A DNA stretch of 64,000 nt, from positions 620,001-684,000 of the forward strand of contig JADJAG010000004.1 of NCBI GenBank assembly GCA_016704325.1. The letters are read 5' to 3'. The notes beneath the pieces were generated by a model, which worked only from the letters and a program-made list of their open reading frames with translations, was not told where the DNA came from and did no database searches. Position numbers and translations under genes: made by a program. Positions 55,958 through 64,000 of the stretch are shown here, piece after piece (position 1 is the stretch's first letter; the number at the start of each line of letters is the position of its first letter). The stretch is from Chitinophagaceae bacterium (GTDB taxonomy: Bacteria > Bacteroidota > Bacteroidia > Chitinophagales > UBA10324).

Positions 55958-56053
55958 TAACCTCCTATTGATGTTTTCCACAAACAGGAATGTTAGTATG
56001 AAAAATGCGGCGGTAACGTTTTGTTGTAATTTTGACCGTTAAATAAAATAAAC

Positions 56054-57013
56054 ATGATGCAGTTTCGATCAGCCCTTTTTCTTGTTCTGTTTTTTGGCCT
56101 ATTCAATGCTTGTGTGCCGGCAAAAAAACTGGAAGATGCCAGTGCATTAAACAACAGGCTGATGGAGGAAAACAGCAACCTGCGTAAGCAACTCGAAGAG
56201 GAAAGCAGCCAGTTGAAAATGCTTACTGAAAAAGTAAATGAAGCCAATGACCAGGTGAGAAAACTGGTCAGCGATACAGCCTATATGGGTGAGAAATACC
56301 GGAAATCTGAATCGTTGAATAAGGACATTAATGAATTATATGAGCAGGCTATTCAGCAAAATCAACTGTTGGTTTCAAAGTCTTCTGCTGAAAAACTTGC
56401 TTTAAATGATTCATTGAAAAGAAAGCAACAAGACCTGTATAAGAAGGGTAAGCAACTGGACTCACTCCAGCAAAACCTTACCGAACGCGAAAAGAAGCTG
56501 GCTGAGTTACAGGCTTTGGTGCATCAAAAGGATTCTGCAGCCTCTGCATTGAAAGCTCAGCTAACGAAAGCATTATTGGGTTTTGAAAAAAGCGATCTTA
56601 CCGTAGAACAGCGCAATGGAAAAGTGTATGTTTCGATGGCAGATAAACTGTTATTCAAATCAGGTAGTACCGTGGTCGATCCCAAGGGCGTGGAAGCTTT
56701 GAAAAAATTATCTGCTGTACTAAAGCAGAATAAGGACCTTACCATAGAAGTTGAAGGTCATACAGACAATGTTCCGCTTGCAGGAACAGGAGCGCTGAAA
56801 GATAACTGGGACCTTAGCGTGATGCGCGCTACCAGCATTACCCGGATATTAACGGATAATGGCGTTGATCCCAAACAAATTACCGCAGCGGGGAAAGGGG
56901 AATATTACCCGGTGGCTTCTAATGATGCAGCAGATGGTCGGTCAAAGAACAGGCGCACGGAAATCATTCTTTCACCGCGACTGGATGAATTGATGAAGAT
57001 ATTGGGGAATTAA
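56054..57013 (+). CDS. OmpA-family lipoprotein with long coiled coil
   Basis: The 319-residue product (start 56054 or 56057) has a lipoprotein signal (LFLVLFFGLFNAC). Residues of about 30-180 are a heptad-rich coiled coil (LNNRLMEENSNLRKQLEEE). The C-terminal OmpA domain contains VEGHTDNVPLAG, NWDLSVMRATSI and SKNRRTEIILSP, which bind peptidoglycan. The likely role is to link the outer membrane to the cell wall. Downstream tatC lies 117 bp away. Confidence 0.9.
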   Translation: MMQFRSALFLVLFFGLFNACVPAKKLEDASALNNRLMEENSNLRKQLEEESSQLKMLTEKVNEANDQVRKLVSDTAYMGEKYRKSESLNKDINELYEQAIQQNQLLVSKSSAEKLALNDSLKRKQQDLYKKGKQLDSLQQNLTEREKKLAELQALVHQKDSAASALKAQLTKALLGFEKSDLTVEQRNGKVYVSMADKLLFKSGSTVVDPKGVEALKKLSAVLKQNKDLTIEVEGHTDNVPLAGTGALKDNWDLSVMRATSITRILTDNGVDPKQITAAGKGEYYPVASNDAADGRSKNRRTEIILSPRLDELMKILGN

Positions 57014-57130
57014 TTAGCTGACCGGTGTTCTTCTCCACAGAAAAATGATCCGCTGTTGTTTCTTTGTTCTTGTATTTTGCAGGGTGAAGATTATTCTTCA
57101 TCAGCAAAATGATAAATAGGAAATCGTTTC

Positions 57131-58027
57131 ATGGGATGGTTTGATGGATTTATAAAACGGCGTGGCGGTAGTGAAGCTGAAATGTCTTTCCTGGAACACC
57201 TGGAAGAACTCCGGTGGCACCTGATTCGCTCCTTGCTGGCCATTGTATTGATCGGCATCGTCTTATTCCTGAATAAGTCATTCATCTTCGACCAGGTTAT
57301 ACTTGCTCCCAAGAATCCTGATTTCTGGACCTACAGGATGATGTGTAAACTGGGAGATTTACTGCACTGGAAGGGGCTTTGCACTACGGAGATTTCCTTT
57401 ACACTTACCAATATTGACCTTTCTGCACCTTTCATGATTCACCTGCAGATTGCATTTATACTCGGGCTGGTATTCATGTTTCCATATATCTTCTGGGAGT
57501 TTTGGAAGTTTATAAAACCTGCGTTATTTGAAGGTGAACAGAAACAAGCAACGGGTGCAGTATGGGCAGCTTCCATATTGTTTTATGCAGGCGTATTATT
57601 TGGTTATTATTTTATTGTTCCATTTACGGTTAACTTCCTGGGATCTTACCAGGTGAGCGCCGAAGTAAAGAATACCATCAACCTTTCGTCGTATATTGAT
57701 ACAGTAACAGGGTTAAGTTTGACTTGCGGATTGGTATTTGAATTTCCGTTGCTGATTTATTTCCTGGCCAAGGCAGGTTTAACCACTCATGAGTTTTTAT
57801 CACAGTACAGGAAAATGGCGTTGGTAGTCGTTCTTGTGGCTGCAGCCATCATTACACCATCTCCAGATATGTTCAGCCAGATGCTGGTAGCTGTTCCTTT
57901 ATATGGTTTGTTTGAGATCGGCATTATTATTTCAAGAAGGGTTGCTATCAATAATGAGCGACGCAGGGCGAGAAGGAATTGGAAACCTTGGATGAGCAAT
58001 AGAGGATCTTGCCTAAATTTGTGTTGA
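57131..58027 (+). CDS. tatC: Sec-independent protein translocase TatC
   Basis: The 298-residue product has the family N-terminus MSFLEHLEELRWHLIRSLLA, six membrane helices, and the conserved FEGEQ..A..WAAS region. TatC recognises twin-arginine signals and forms the Tat receptor with TatB/TatA-type subunits. Its presence agrees with the Tat-signal gene at the left edge. A periplasmic loop is longer than in E. coli, as is usual in Bacteroidota. rpiB follows 12 bp after the stop codon, suggesting co-transcription. Confidence 0.95.
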   Translation: MGWFDGFIKRRGGSEAEMSFLEHLEELRWHLIRSLLAIVLIGIVLFLNKSFIFDQVILAPKNPDFWTYRMMCKLGDLLHWKGLCTTEISFTLTNIDLSAPFMIHLQIAFILGLVFMFPYIFWEFWKFIKPALFEGEQKQATGAVWAASILFYAGVLFGYYFIVPFTVNFLGSYQVSAEVKNTINLSSYIDTVTGLSLTCGLVFEFPLLIYFLAKAGLTTHEFLSQYRKMALVVVLVAAAIITPSPDMFSQMLVAVPLYGLFEIGIIISRRVAINNERRRARRNWKPWMSNRGSCLNLC

Positions 58028-58039
58028 AAAAATCAGACC

Positions 58040-58489
58040 ATGCATACAGATAAAACCATTGCTATCGGCTGTGACCATGCCGGATTTGAATACAAAGAAG
58101 TGTTACGTGAATGGCTGACAGCTGCAGGTATTAAGGTGTTGAACTTCGGTACTGACTCACCGGTTTCAGTTGATTATCCGGATTTTGTGCACCCTGTATG
58201 CCGCGCTATTGAAAAGCAGGAAGCAGTTACAGGCATCCTGATTTGTGGAAGTGCGAATGGTGTTGCTATTACAGCGAATAAGCACCAGCAAATCAGGGCA
58301 GCCATTGCCTGGATGGATGAAATAGCCGTATTGGCCCGTCAGCACAACAATGCCAATGTTATATGCATTCCGGCAAGATTCGTTTCTATTGATTTGGCAA
58401 AATCTATGGTCAGCCTTTTTGTTGAAACGCCGTTTGAAGGTGGAAGACATCAGAAAAGAGTAGATAAGATTTCAGCTTTCAATTCATAA
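58040..58489 (+). CDS. rpiB: Ribose-5-phosphate isomerase B
   Basis: The 149-residue product begins IAIGCDHAGFEYKE (Asp12, His13) and has the active-site segment ICGSANGVAITANK with Cys69, plus the substrate-binding QHNNANVICIPARF. RpiB interconverts ribulose-5-phosphate and ribose-5-phosphate in the pentose-phosphate pathway. Length is typical. Probably in one transcript with tatC. Confidence 0.95.
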   Translation: MHTDKTIAIGCDHAGFEYKEVLREWLTAAGIKVLNFGTDSPVSVDYPDFVHPVCRAIEKQEAVTGILICGSANGVAITANKHQQIRAAIAWMDEIAVLARQHNNANVICIPARFVSIDLAKSMVSLFVETPFEGGRHQKRVDKISAFNS

Positions 58490-59033
58490 TCATCATATTG
58501 CCCCTATGTACCGATTTAGGAAACAGGGTGCTTTCCTTCTGAAAATCCTTTGAATTTAGTTCATTAATCTTTTTTCAGCGATTGGTGCAAGATCGTTTTG
58601 CTTGCATAATAGGAGCCAGTTTTTCTTTCACAGTACAGACCCTCTTGCTGGCATTGATTTAAGATATATTTAGAATTATTAGTTTTAAAATTGTTAAATG
58701 GAGGAAAGCGTTAAACAAATAAATGAAAAGCGGACGCTTTATAATGGTAAGCGGACCTTGCGTTAAACGGTGATAGTATTTATTCTTTATTGCTGCGCTC
58801 TGAATAATTTTATAACCAGAAAACGCAATTTATCATACATGCCAACTTGCTGTAAAACTACCAGCACTCTTGATTTTTCCTATATTTATCATTTCGCGCT
58901 GAACGAAATCCGTTTAAGATGTTGAGCAGCTACAGGTGCTGCTTCGTTTTTCCTGTATTGATCCATAGAGACATTTTGACGATGGTTGAGTAGCTAAACA
59001 TTATTCAGGTTAAAGCAAATTAATAGTATTCAG
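58490..59033. other. Intergenic region, 544 bp, with one weak hairpin
   Basis: I found no gene or RNA. A weak hairpin AGCAGC...GCTGCT at 58925-58943, followed by TCGTTTTT, may be an attenuator or terminator in the leader of the RlpA-like gene. A 22-codon frame near 58698 has no support. Confidence 0.3.
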
Positions 59034-59930
59034 ATGACGATGAAATGGTTACTGAAATTTATACTGGCGCCATTGTTCTGTATACTATGGATGAATGGTA
59101 TTTCGCAACCAAAATACACTGCTACCGGGCATGCCTCATATTACGCAGCTAAGTTTGACGGGAGGAAAACAGCAAACGGAGAAATTTTTTCCAATAAAAA
59201 ATTGACTGCTGCTCACCGGACCTTGCCATTCGGCACCATCGTGAAGGTGACCAACGTAAAGAATAACAAATCGGTAGTAGTAAGAATAAATGACCGTGGG
59301 CCATATGCCAAAAACCGTATCATAGACCTGTCACATGCTGCGGCAGATTCACTGGGTATCATTCATGCAGGTTGGGCAATGGTGAAGGTGGAAGAGTACA
59401 TTCCTGAACCGGTGGTGGTAGCAGCAGCATTGCCTGACCCGCCACTATTTGATGCTTACCGTTATCGGTTTCCTGATGATTGGACCGGCAAGTGGGATGG
59501 TATGTTAAAAATATATTCTACCCGTGGTTTAGAAAAGAATATTTCGATGCAATTGAATATTCTGCCAACAGATTCTTCCAACCGTTTTACCTGGACCATT
59601 ATTTACGATTCCATTCCGAGAAACTATGAACTGGTTATTCGCGATACTGCAATACAAGCTTATTCTTTAGATGAAAAGAACGGCATCGATATTATGTGCA
59701 ACCTGTTGGGAAACCACTTTATCAGTCGTTTTTCCGTTCAGGGTACACTGCTTGATTGTGACTATGAGTTGCTGAATCGTGATGAGATGCGTTTTAAGAT
59801 TTCTGCCGGTGATGAGGAAAGGCATTTTACCACCGGAAACATTGATCATGTTTCAGATTCGGTTCCAGAAGTAGGGGTATTTAAGATCACCAATCTTCAG
59901 ATCGCCACATTACAACGGGTTAAAGAGTAG
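59034..59930 (+). CDS. RlpA-like lipoprotein/lytic transglycosylase family protein
   Basis: The 298-residue product has a signal peptide (LLKFILAPLFCILWMNGIS). A double-psi beta-barrel follows (about 28-115): YTATGHASYYAAKFDGRKTA, NGEIFSNKKLTAAHRTLPFG and VRINDRGPYAKNRIIDLS. This is the RlpA domain, which cleaves naked glycan strands in septal peptidoglycan. The remaining 170 residues are not recognised and no SPOR domain is present. It is predicted to act in the periplasm. Starts at 59034 or 59040. Confidence 0.85.
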   Translation: MTMKWLLKFILAPLFCILWMNGISQPKYTATGHASYYAAKFDGRKTANGEIFSNKKLTAAHRTLPFGTIVKVTNVKNNKSVVVRINDRGPYAKNRIIDLSHAAADSLGIIHAGWAMVKVEEYIPEPVVVAAALPDPPLFDAYRYRFPDDWTGKWDGMLKIYSTRGLEKNISMQLNILPTDSSNRFTWTIIYDSIPRNYELVIRDTAIQAYSLDEKNGIDIMCNLLGNHFISRFSVQGTLLDCDYELLNRDEMRFKISAGDEERHFTTGNIDHVSDSVPEVGVFKITNLQIATLQRVKE

Positions 59931-60011
59931 TTCGTACGTGTGGGAACACTTGGTTCAAGTAATTAGATTGGCACACATTACCGATGACATAATAATTTGA
60001 AGTCCTTCCAG

Positions 60012-60053
60012 CAATCTCAAACCTCAAACTTCAAATCTCAAACTCTAAAGCAC
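60012..60053 (+). repeat. Heptamer array D (AAACYTC-like), six units
   Basis: In-phase units CAATCTC, AAACCTC, AAACTTC, AAATCTC, AAACTCT, AAAGCAC. Period 7 as in arrays A-C but with a different unit sequence. It lies 81 bp behind the RlpA-like gene and 75 bp before the next start. Confidence 0.6.
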
Positions 60054-60128
60054 CATTCTTCTTAGTCCATCTGAAGTTCAGCTTGGCTGGAATAAACAAT
60101 TTCTATCTTAGCAAAAAAATTGGAGTTT

Positions 60129-61103
60129 ATGCAACGAGGACCCATTTCTCAATTCATGGAAAAGCATTACCGTCATTTTAATGCTGCTGCCATGATGGAT
60201 GCTGCGAAAGCGTATGAAGTACACCTGGCAGAAGGTGGAAAGATGATGGTGACGCTGGCAGGTGCCATGAGTACTGCAGAGCTTGGAATTTCATTTGCTG
60301 AAATGATCAGGCAGGATAAGGTACAGATTATTTCCTGTACTGGTGCCAACCTCGAAGAAGATATCATGAACCTGGTTGCCCACAGTCATTATAAAAGGGT
60401 GCCCAACTACAGAGACCTGACTCCGAAGGATGAATGGGAATTGCTCGAAAACCATTTCAACCGTGTAACGGATACCTGTATACCGGAAGAAGAAGCATTC
60501 CGGCGTATGCAGCAGCATATCCATAAGATCTGGCAGGATGCTGAGGCAAAAGGCGAAAGGTATTTTCCGCATGAATACATGTATAAGATGTTGCTGAGTG
60601 GTGTGCTGGAACAGTATTATGAAATTGATCCGAAGAATTCCTGGATGCTGGCAGCTGCACAGAAGAATATTCCCATTGTAGTTCCGGGTTGGGAAGATTC
60701 GACGATGGGAAATATTTTTGCCAGCTATGTTATCAAAAAGCAACTGAAGGCATCTACCATGAAATCAGGTATTGAATACATGGTGCAACTTTCCGAGTGG
60801 TACAGGGCTAATTCTGCCGGAAAAGGAGTTGGCTTTTTCCAGATAGGTGGAGGCATTGCCGGTGACTTTCCTATTTGTGTTGTGCCTATGATGTACCAGG
60901 ACCTGGAGTGGCATGATGTGCCTTTCTGGAGTTACTTCTGCCAGATTTCAGATTCTACAACCAGCTATGGTTCTTATAGTGGTGCCGTTCCAAATGAGAA
61001 GATTACCTGGGGAAAACTGGGCATTGAAACACCTAAATTTATTGTGGAGTCTGATGCAAGCATTGTGGCCCCGCTGATGTTTGGATGGATACTTGGCTGG
61101 TAA
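60129..61103 (+). CDS. Deoxyhypusine synthase family protein
   Basis: The 324-residue product (ATG 60129; a TTG is 9 bp upstream) contains the family blocks MVTLAGAMSTAELGISFAEM, CTGANLEEDIMN, IVVPGWEDSTMGNIFASYVI, FFQIGGGIAGDFPICVVP and PNEKITWGKL, the last with the likely catalytic Lys. Eukaryotic deoxyhypusine synthase modifies eIF5A, which bacteria lack; bacterial relatives include homospermidine synthase-like enzymes that move an aminobutyl group from spermidine. The substrate here is unknown. No polyamine genes are adjacent. Confidence 0.88.
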   Translation: MQRGPISQFMEKHYRHFNAAAMMDAAKAYEVHLAEGGKMMVTLAGAMSTAELGISFAEMIRQDKVQIISCTGANLEEDIMNLVAHSHYKRVPNYRDLTPKDEWELLENHFNRVTDTCIPEEEAFRRMQQHIHKIWQDAEAKGERYFPHEYMYKMLLSGVLEQYYEIDPKNSWMLAAAQKNIPIVVPGWEDSTMGNIFASYVIKKQLKASTMKSGIEYMVQLSEWYRANSAGKGVGFFQIGGGIAGDFPICVVPMMYQDLEWHDVPFWSYFCQISDSTTSYGSYSGAVPNEKITWGKLGIETPKFIVESDASIVAPLMFGWILGW

Positions 61104-61231
61104 AGTGAAGCTTTAATATTTCTTTTGAATCGATTGAAGCTGCCTTTTTATTATCAGGATTCATTTGAATAAGCACATCGGAAATGGAAAGCATTATTGT
61201 TTAGCAAGCAATTTGCTATTTTTATTGTCGA

Positions 61232-61777
61232 ATGAAAACGTTAGAAATTATACCGGTACCGCCGCGCAATGCGGTGGATGTTTTCAAGTTACTGCCTGAA
61301 GGCACTTTATGCGAGGTTATCAATAATGCTATCTATATGTCGCCGTCTCCAACTGCCAGTCACCAGCGAATGCTTAAGTGGATATTTAAACAGCTAGATA
61401 GCTTTGTTGAGTTGAATAAATCAGGAGAGGTCTTCTTTTCGGCGTTGGATGTTTTCCTGGATGATGAAAATGTTTTTCAGCCGGATTTAATTTTTATTAG
61501 CAGCAAAAACACCGGTGAACTTGATCCGGATGGTGGCTTTCATGGAGTGCCGGACTTGATCGTAGAAGTACTTTCCACTTTTAATAAGGAACATGATTTG
61601 GTTAAAAAGAAGTTAGTTTACGAGAAATGCGGAGTAAAGGAGTATTGGGTCATTGATCCGGAAAAAGGGGAAGCTATGGGATTTGAATTGAAAGGAAGGT
61701 TCTTCCATGAATTTCCAAAAGCAAAAGGCAAAATGAAATCGCTGCTGTTGAAGAAAACCTTTAGTCTTCGTTTCTGA
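61232..61777 (+). CDS. Uma2-family (DUF820) endonuclease-like protein
   Basis: The 181-residue product has the Uma2 order: LLPEGTLCEVINNAIYMSPS, FQPDLIFIS, PDLIVEVLS and KLVYEKCGVKEYWVIDP. These form a PD-(D/E)XK-type nuclease fold with Asp, Glu and Lys in place. The family is abundant in cyanobacteria and Bacteroidota as single genes, and the biological role is unknown. No restriction or toxin partner is adjacent. Confidence 0.88.
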   Translation: MKTLEIIPVPPRNAVDVFKLLPEGTLCEVINNAIYMSPSPTASHQRMLKWIFKQLDSFVELNKSGEVFFSALDVFLDDENVFQPDLIFISSKNTGELDPDGGFHGVPDLIVEVLSTFNKEHDLVKKKLVYEKCGVKEYWVIDPEKGEAMGFELKGRFFHEFPKAKGKMKSLLLKKTFSLRF

Positions 61778-61846
61778 TATAATAAATACTGTGCAAATCA
61801 TTCACAAAATGGTTTGCGTTTTATCCTGGTAAGTGGTAATGCAAAT

Positions 61847-62716
61847 CTAGTTACCGGGTAAAATCCCTAACTCCCGTAAAATTTTTACGGTTATTTTTTT
61901 TCGGGCTTCACCGAAATTTTCGGGAGCAGGTTCAGCCGTACTAATATTAGTTGCAAAAAAGTAAACCTCATCTCCTTTTTCAACATATCCCACAAACCAA
62001 CCTATGTTGAGTTCTATGCCACCAGCTTCTGCTGCATTAATCATACCCCAGCCGGTTTTCCCGCTTAGCCTGTAACCAAGTGTATCCTCCTGTATCATAA
62101 TCCTTTTTACAGTAGCAACCACTTCAGGAGAAAAATGATAGGTGTTCAGATAGAAGTCTTTTAAGAATTCAATCTGTTCATCGCAGGAGATCCGCAGGCC
62201 GCCGGTCAGCCAGAAACTGTCGATGGTGCCTTCCATATTGGCATTTCCATAATGCAGGAGGTTCAGGTATTGTTGCATTTTGTCCGCTCCAATTCTCCTG
62301 GCTAACTCCTGGTAATACCAAACAGTGGAATTTTTAAAGGCTTCTTTCATATCCTGGTCGTGGTTCCAGGGTTGCCGGCGCATCACGCTGTCCCATTTCA
62401 TCACCTCATTTTCATCAGGCACAGCACCTGTTTGTAAGGCAACCAATGAGTTAAAGATTTTGAAAGTAGAAGCGGGCGTAAAGCGTTGACTACAACGATC
62501 CGGGTTATAATCGGTGAATTGTGATTTCTTCAAATCAAACAATTCGAAGCAACCTTCTACTTCGTATTCATCAAAATATTTTTTTAAATCGGCCCGGTGA
62601 TTACCGGCCGGAGTACAACTATTGAATATAAATAGGGACCATAGAATAGGCGTAACTATTAAAAGTAGAAGAGAACGTCGACTGATGAGGTGTTGCATTT
62701 TATTCAGGTTTCGCAT
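61847..62716 (-). CDS. Class D (OXA-type) beta-lactamase, lipoprotein
   Basis: I start at ATG 62716, five bases behind the TPM gene; the longer open frame only reads that gene's Gly-rich end out of frame. The 289-residue product has a lipoprotein-like signal with Cys34 (LFIFNSC), and class D active-site motifs STFK (83-86, Ser83 and Lys86), STV (130-132), YGN (156-158) and KTG (220-222). WFVGYVEKGDEVYFFATNI is typical of OXA C-terminal parts. It should hydrolyse beta-lactams in the periplasm. It is last in a TPM operon, so it may alternatively act in envelope maintenance. Confidence 0.92.
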   Translation of the reverse strand: MRNLNKMQHLISRRSLLLLIVTPILWSLFIFNSCTPAGNHRADLKKYFDEYEVEGCFELFDLKKSQFTDYNPDRCSQRFTPASTFKIFNSLVALQTGAVPDENEVMKWDSVMRRQPWNHDQDMKEAFKNSTVWYYQELARRIGADKMQQYLNLLHYGNANMEGTIDSFWLTGGLRISCDEQIEFLKDFYLNTYHFSPEVVATVKRIMIQEDTLGYRLSGKTGWGMINAAEAGGIELNIGWFVGYVEKGDEVYFFATNISTAEPAPENFGEARKKITVKILRELGILPGN

Positions 62717-62720
62717 TTCA

Positions 62721-63497
62721 CTACCACCTTCCACCGGCACCACCACCACCAAAACTTCCGCCTCCAAAACCACCAAATCCTCCTCCTCCTCCTCCAAATC
62801 CGCCACCGCCACCACCTCCGAATCCACCAAATCCACCTCCACCCCAGATCCAGGGAGAACCAAATGTGCCACCTCTGCTGATATATCTGCCGCCACGGCC
62901 GCGGTTATTACGTGAGATAATAAACAATATGATGATGACGATAATAACAAAAATGATCAATGATGTTTTACTCTCAGATTCATCGGCAATTTCATCCACA
63001 AATTCTCCGGCAGCAAGACGGATGATGGCATCAGTACCCTGATCAAACCCGGCATAATAATCTCCGTTTTTGAAATTTGGCAGCATGATATTTTCGATGA
63101 TCCGTTTGGCTGAAACATCCGGTACCGGTCCTTCCATTCCTTTTCCGGTAGCAATCCAAACGGACCGGTCTTGTAAGGAGAGGAGGATCACCACGCCATT
63201 ATCCTGGTTAGGTCCACCAACGCCCCATGCATCACCGATGCGGTAGGCAGTCTGGGTAATGTCACTTCCCTCGAGGGAAGTTATGGTTACAACTGCAATC
63301 TGGGTGGAAGTGGAATCACTGTAATCAACGAGTTTTTGTTCCAGCCTGTCTGATTGATCCTGGCTCATGGTTCCAGCAAAATCATTTACCAGCCGTGGCG
63401 GGTTGGGTTTTGGTGGAATATCAATGGCCAGTGAAATCTGCCAGGATGCAAACGAGAGTAAGAGCAATAACAATGTGATCCCGGATAGCTTATTCAT
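62721..63497 (-). CDS. TPM-domain (YgcG-like) membrane protein with Gly-rich tail
   Basis: The 258-residue product has a signal peptide, then the TPM domain (about 25-170): VNDFAGTMSQDQSDRLEQKL, QIAVVTITSLEGSDI, GVVILLSLQDRSVWIATGKG. A single helix (LIIFVIIVIIILFIISR) and a Gly/Phe-rich tail follow. Such proteins usually accompany LemA and are membrane-anchored with the domain outside the cytoplasm. It overlaps the next gene by 8 bp (63490-63497), evidence of one operon. Confidence 0.92.
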   Translation of the reverse strand: MNKLSGITLLLLLLSFASWQISLAIDIPPKPNPPRLVNDFAGTMSQDQSDRLEQKLVDYSDSTSTQIAVVTITSLEGSDITQTAYRIGDAWGVGGPNQDNGVVILLSLQDRSVWIATGKGMEGPVPDVSAKRIIENIMLPNFKNGDYYAGFDQGTDAIIRLAAGEFVDEIADESESKTSLIIFVIIVIIILFIISRNNRGRGGRYISRGGTFGSPWIWGGGGFGGFGGGGGGGFGGGGGGFGGFGGGSFGGGGAGGRW

Positions 63498-63933
63498 CTC
63501 TTACAATAATGTCGTCAGCAATTTCATTGGTATCTGTTCCCGTGATTTCGAAAAAATTGCGAAGCTGTTCGCCGGCAAGGTTGATACCTTTAAGCAGTCC
63601 TTCCGTAAACTGTTCTTCTTTAAAGTAATGGGCCATCACTTCTTTGGCTTCATCCCAAAAACCCGGTGGAACTTTTTCATTGATTCCCTGGTCGCCGATG
63701 ATGGCAAAAACACGGTCGAGATAGGCAACATAGATGAGGATGCCTGTCCGCAGTTTTGTTTTTTCCAGCTTTAGCTGATAAAACACTTCCACTGCACGGT
63801 CCATCAACTCCTTTTTGCAATGTTTCTCAAAGTAGACCCTGATCTCGCCCGAAGATTTCCCTTCTGCTTCACGAATAGCAGTCACCAGCTGATGCCGTTG
63901 CTCGGTGGTTAAGAATGTTTTTGATGAAGGCAT
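63490..63933 (-). CDS. Small TPM-domain protein
   Basis: The 147-residue product has the TPM-type signature LVTAIREAEGKSSGEIRVYF followed by RTGILIYVAYLDRVFAIIGD and QFTEGLLKGI. It lacks a signal peptide and membrane helix, so is probably cytoplasmic or peripheral. The LemA-small TPM-long TPM order is common in Bacteroidota. Its function is not known. Confidence 0.9.
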   Translation of the reverse strand: MPSSKTFLTTEQRHQLVTAIREAEGKSSGEIRVYFEKHCKKELMDRAVEVFYQLKLEKTKLRTGILIYVAYLDRVFAIIGDQGINEKVPPGFWDEAKEVMAHYFKEEQFTEGLLKGINLAGEQLRNFFEITGTDTNEIADDIIVRDE

Positions 63934-63947
63934 CAGGCTATACGTTG

Positions 63948-64000
63948 TTAGTTTGCCGGTTCGGTTTTGGAAGAATTGGTGTTGAAATTAATGTCAGGGG
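63948..64000 (-). CDS. C-terminal fragment of a gene running off the right edge, possibly LemA
   Basis: The minus strand reads PDINFNTNSSKTEPAN and stops at TAA (63948-63950), 14 bp before the small TPM gene. LemA normally precedes the TPM genes, so this is probably its end. Only 16 residues are visible, so the name rests on context alone. Confidence 0.45.
   Translation of the reverse strand, partial: PDINFNTNSSKTEPAN

Noticed and set aside
58490..59033. Possible RNA gene or small protein in the long gap before the RlpA-like gene
   Set aside because: No cloverleaf, no conserved RNA motif and only a 22-codon frame were found.
62717..62950. N-terminal extension of the beta-lactamase frame
   Set aside because: It is the Gly-rich end of the TPM gene read in another frame; the real start is ATG 62716.

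Overview
The window looks like a chromosomal segment of a Bacteroidota bacterium, most likely from the Chitinophagales/Sphingobacteria side (inference). The signs are type IX secretion (T9SS) C-terminal sorting domains on several secreted proteins, a giant SprB-repeat adhesin, lipoproteins with short lipoboxes, a TonB-dependent receptor, promoter elements of the TTG...TAnnTTTG type, and the conserved order birA / rsfS-ftsH-LUD protein-lpxH. I see no rRNA, tRNA, CRISPR array, integrase or complete insertion sequence.

Positions 1-8150 are decayed accessory DNA: a frameshifted Tat-signal gene at the left edge, a DinD/antirepressor-like gene split by a 281-bp MITE with 17-bp terminal inverted repeats, a frameshifted lipoprotein, a broken GH106-like rhamnosidase, a four-helix-bundle (IVP/Avd-like) gene between inverted heptamer arrays, a frameshifted GH28 pectinase, an unknown lipoprotein and a frameshifted pentapeptide-repeat membrane protein. 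GH106 plus GH28 suggests the remains of a pectin (rhamnogalacturonan) locus.

Positions 8436-31500 hold envelope and secreted proteins: a large unusual protein with a C-terminal HETGH zinc-protease motif, a 2.2-kb-residue-class SprB adhesin with 17 repeats, a PepSY protein and TonB receptor separated by a perfect 15-bp-stem hairpin, yicC, an EamA transporter, and two tandem T9SS-exported serine esterase paralogues.

Positions 31810-48444 are mostly housekeeping: a TolB-like/beta-barrel outer-membrane protein, an MBL hydrolase, birA, rsfS, ftsH, a LUD protein, lpxH, a PurF-like amidotransferase, an amidinotransferase with two homopolymer frameshifts, murB, a beta-helix lipoprotein and comF.

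Positions 48608-64000 hold a translationally coupled pair ending in a rare-looking AP-superfamily phosphodiesterase-TPR-sulfotransferase fusion, further T9SS cargo (including an M43 metalloprotease), radA, an OmpA lipoprotein, tatC, rpiB, an RlpA-like protein, a deoxyhypusine-synthase-family enzyme, a Uma2 nuclease, and a LemA?-TPM-TPM-class D beta-lactamase operon.

Two themes cut across the window. First, intergenic regions carry degenerate tandem arrays with strict 7- or 8-bp period. Three arrays of one family lie just behind stop codons of minus-strand genes, at 17, 17 and 24 nt. Second, several genes are broken by single-base indels, often in homopolymer runs, so some pseudogene calls may be sequencing errors.
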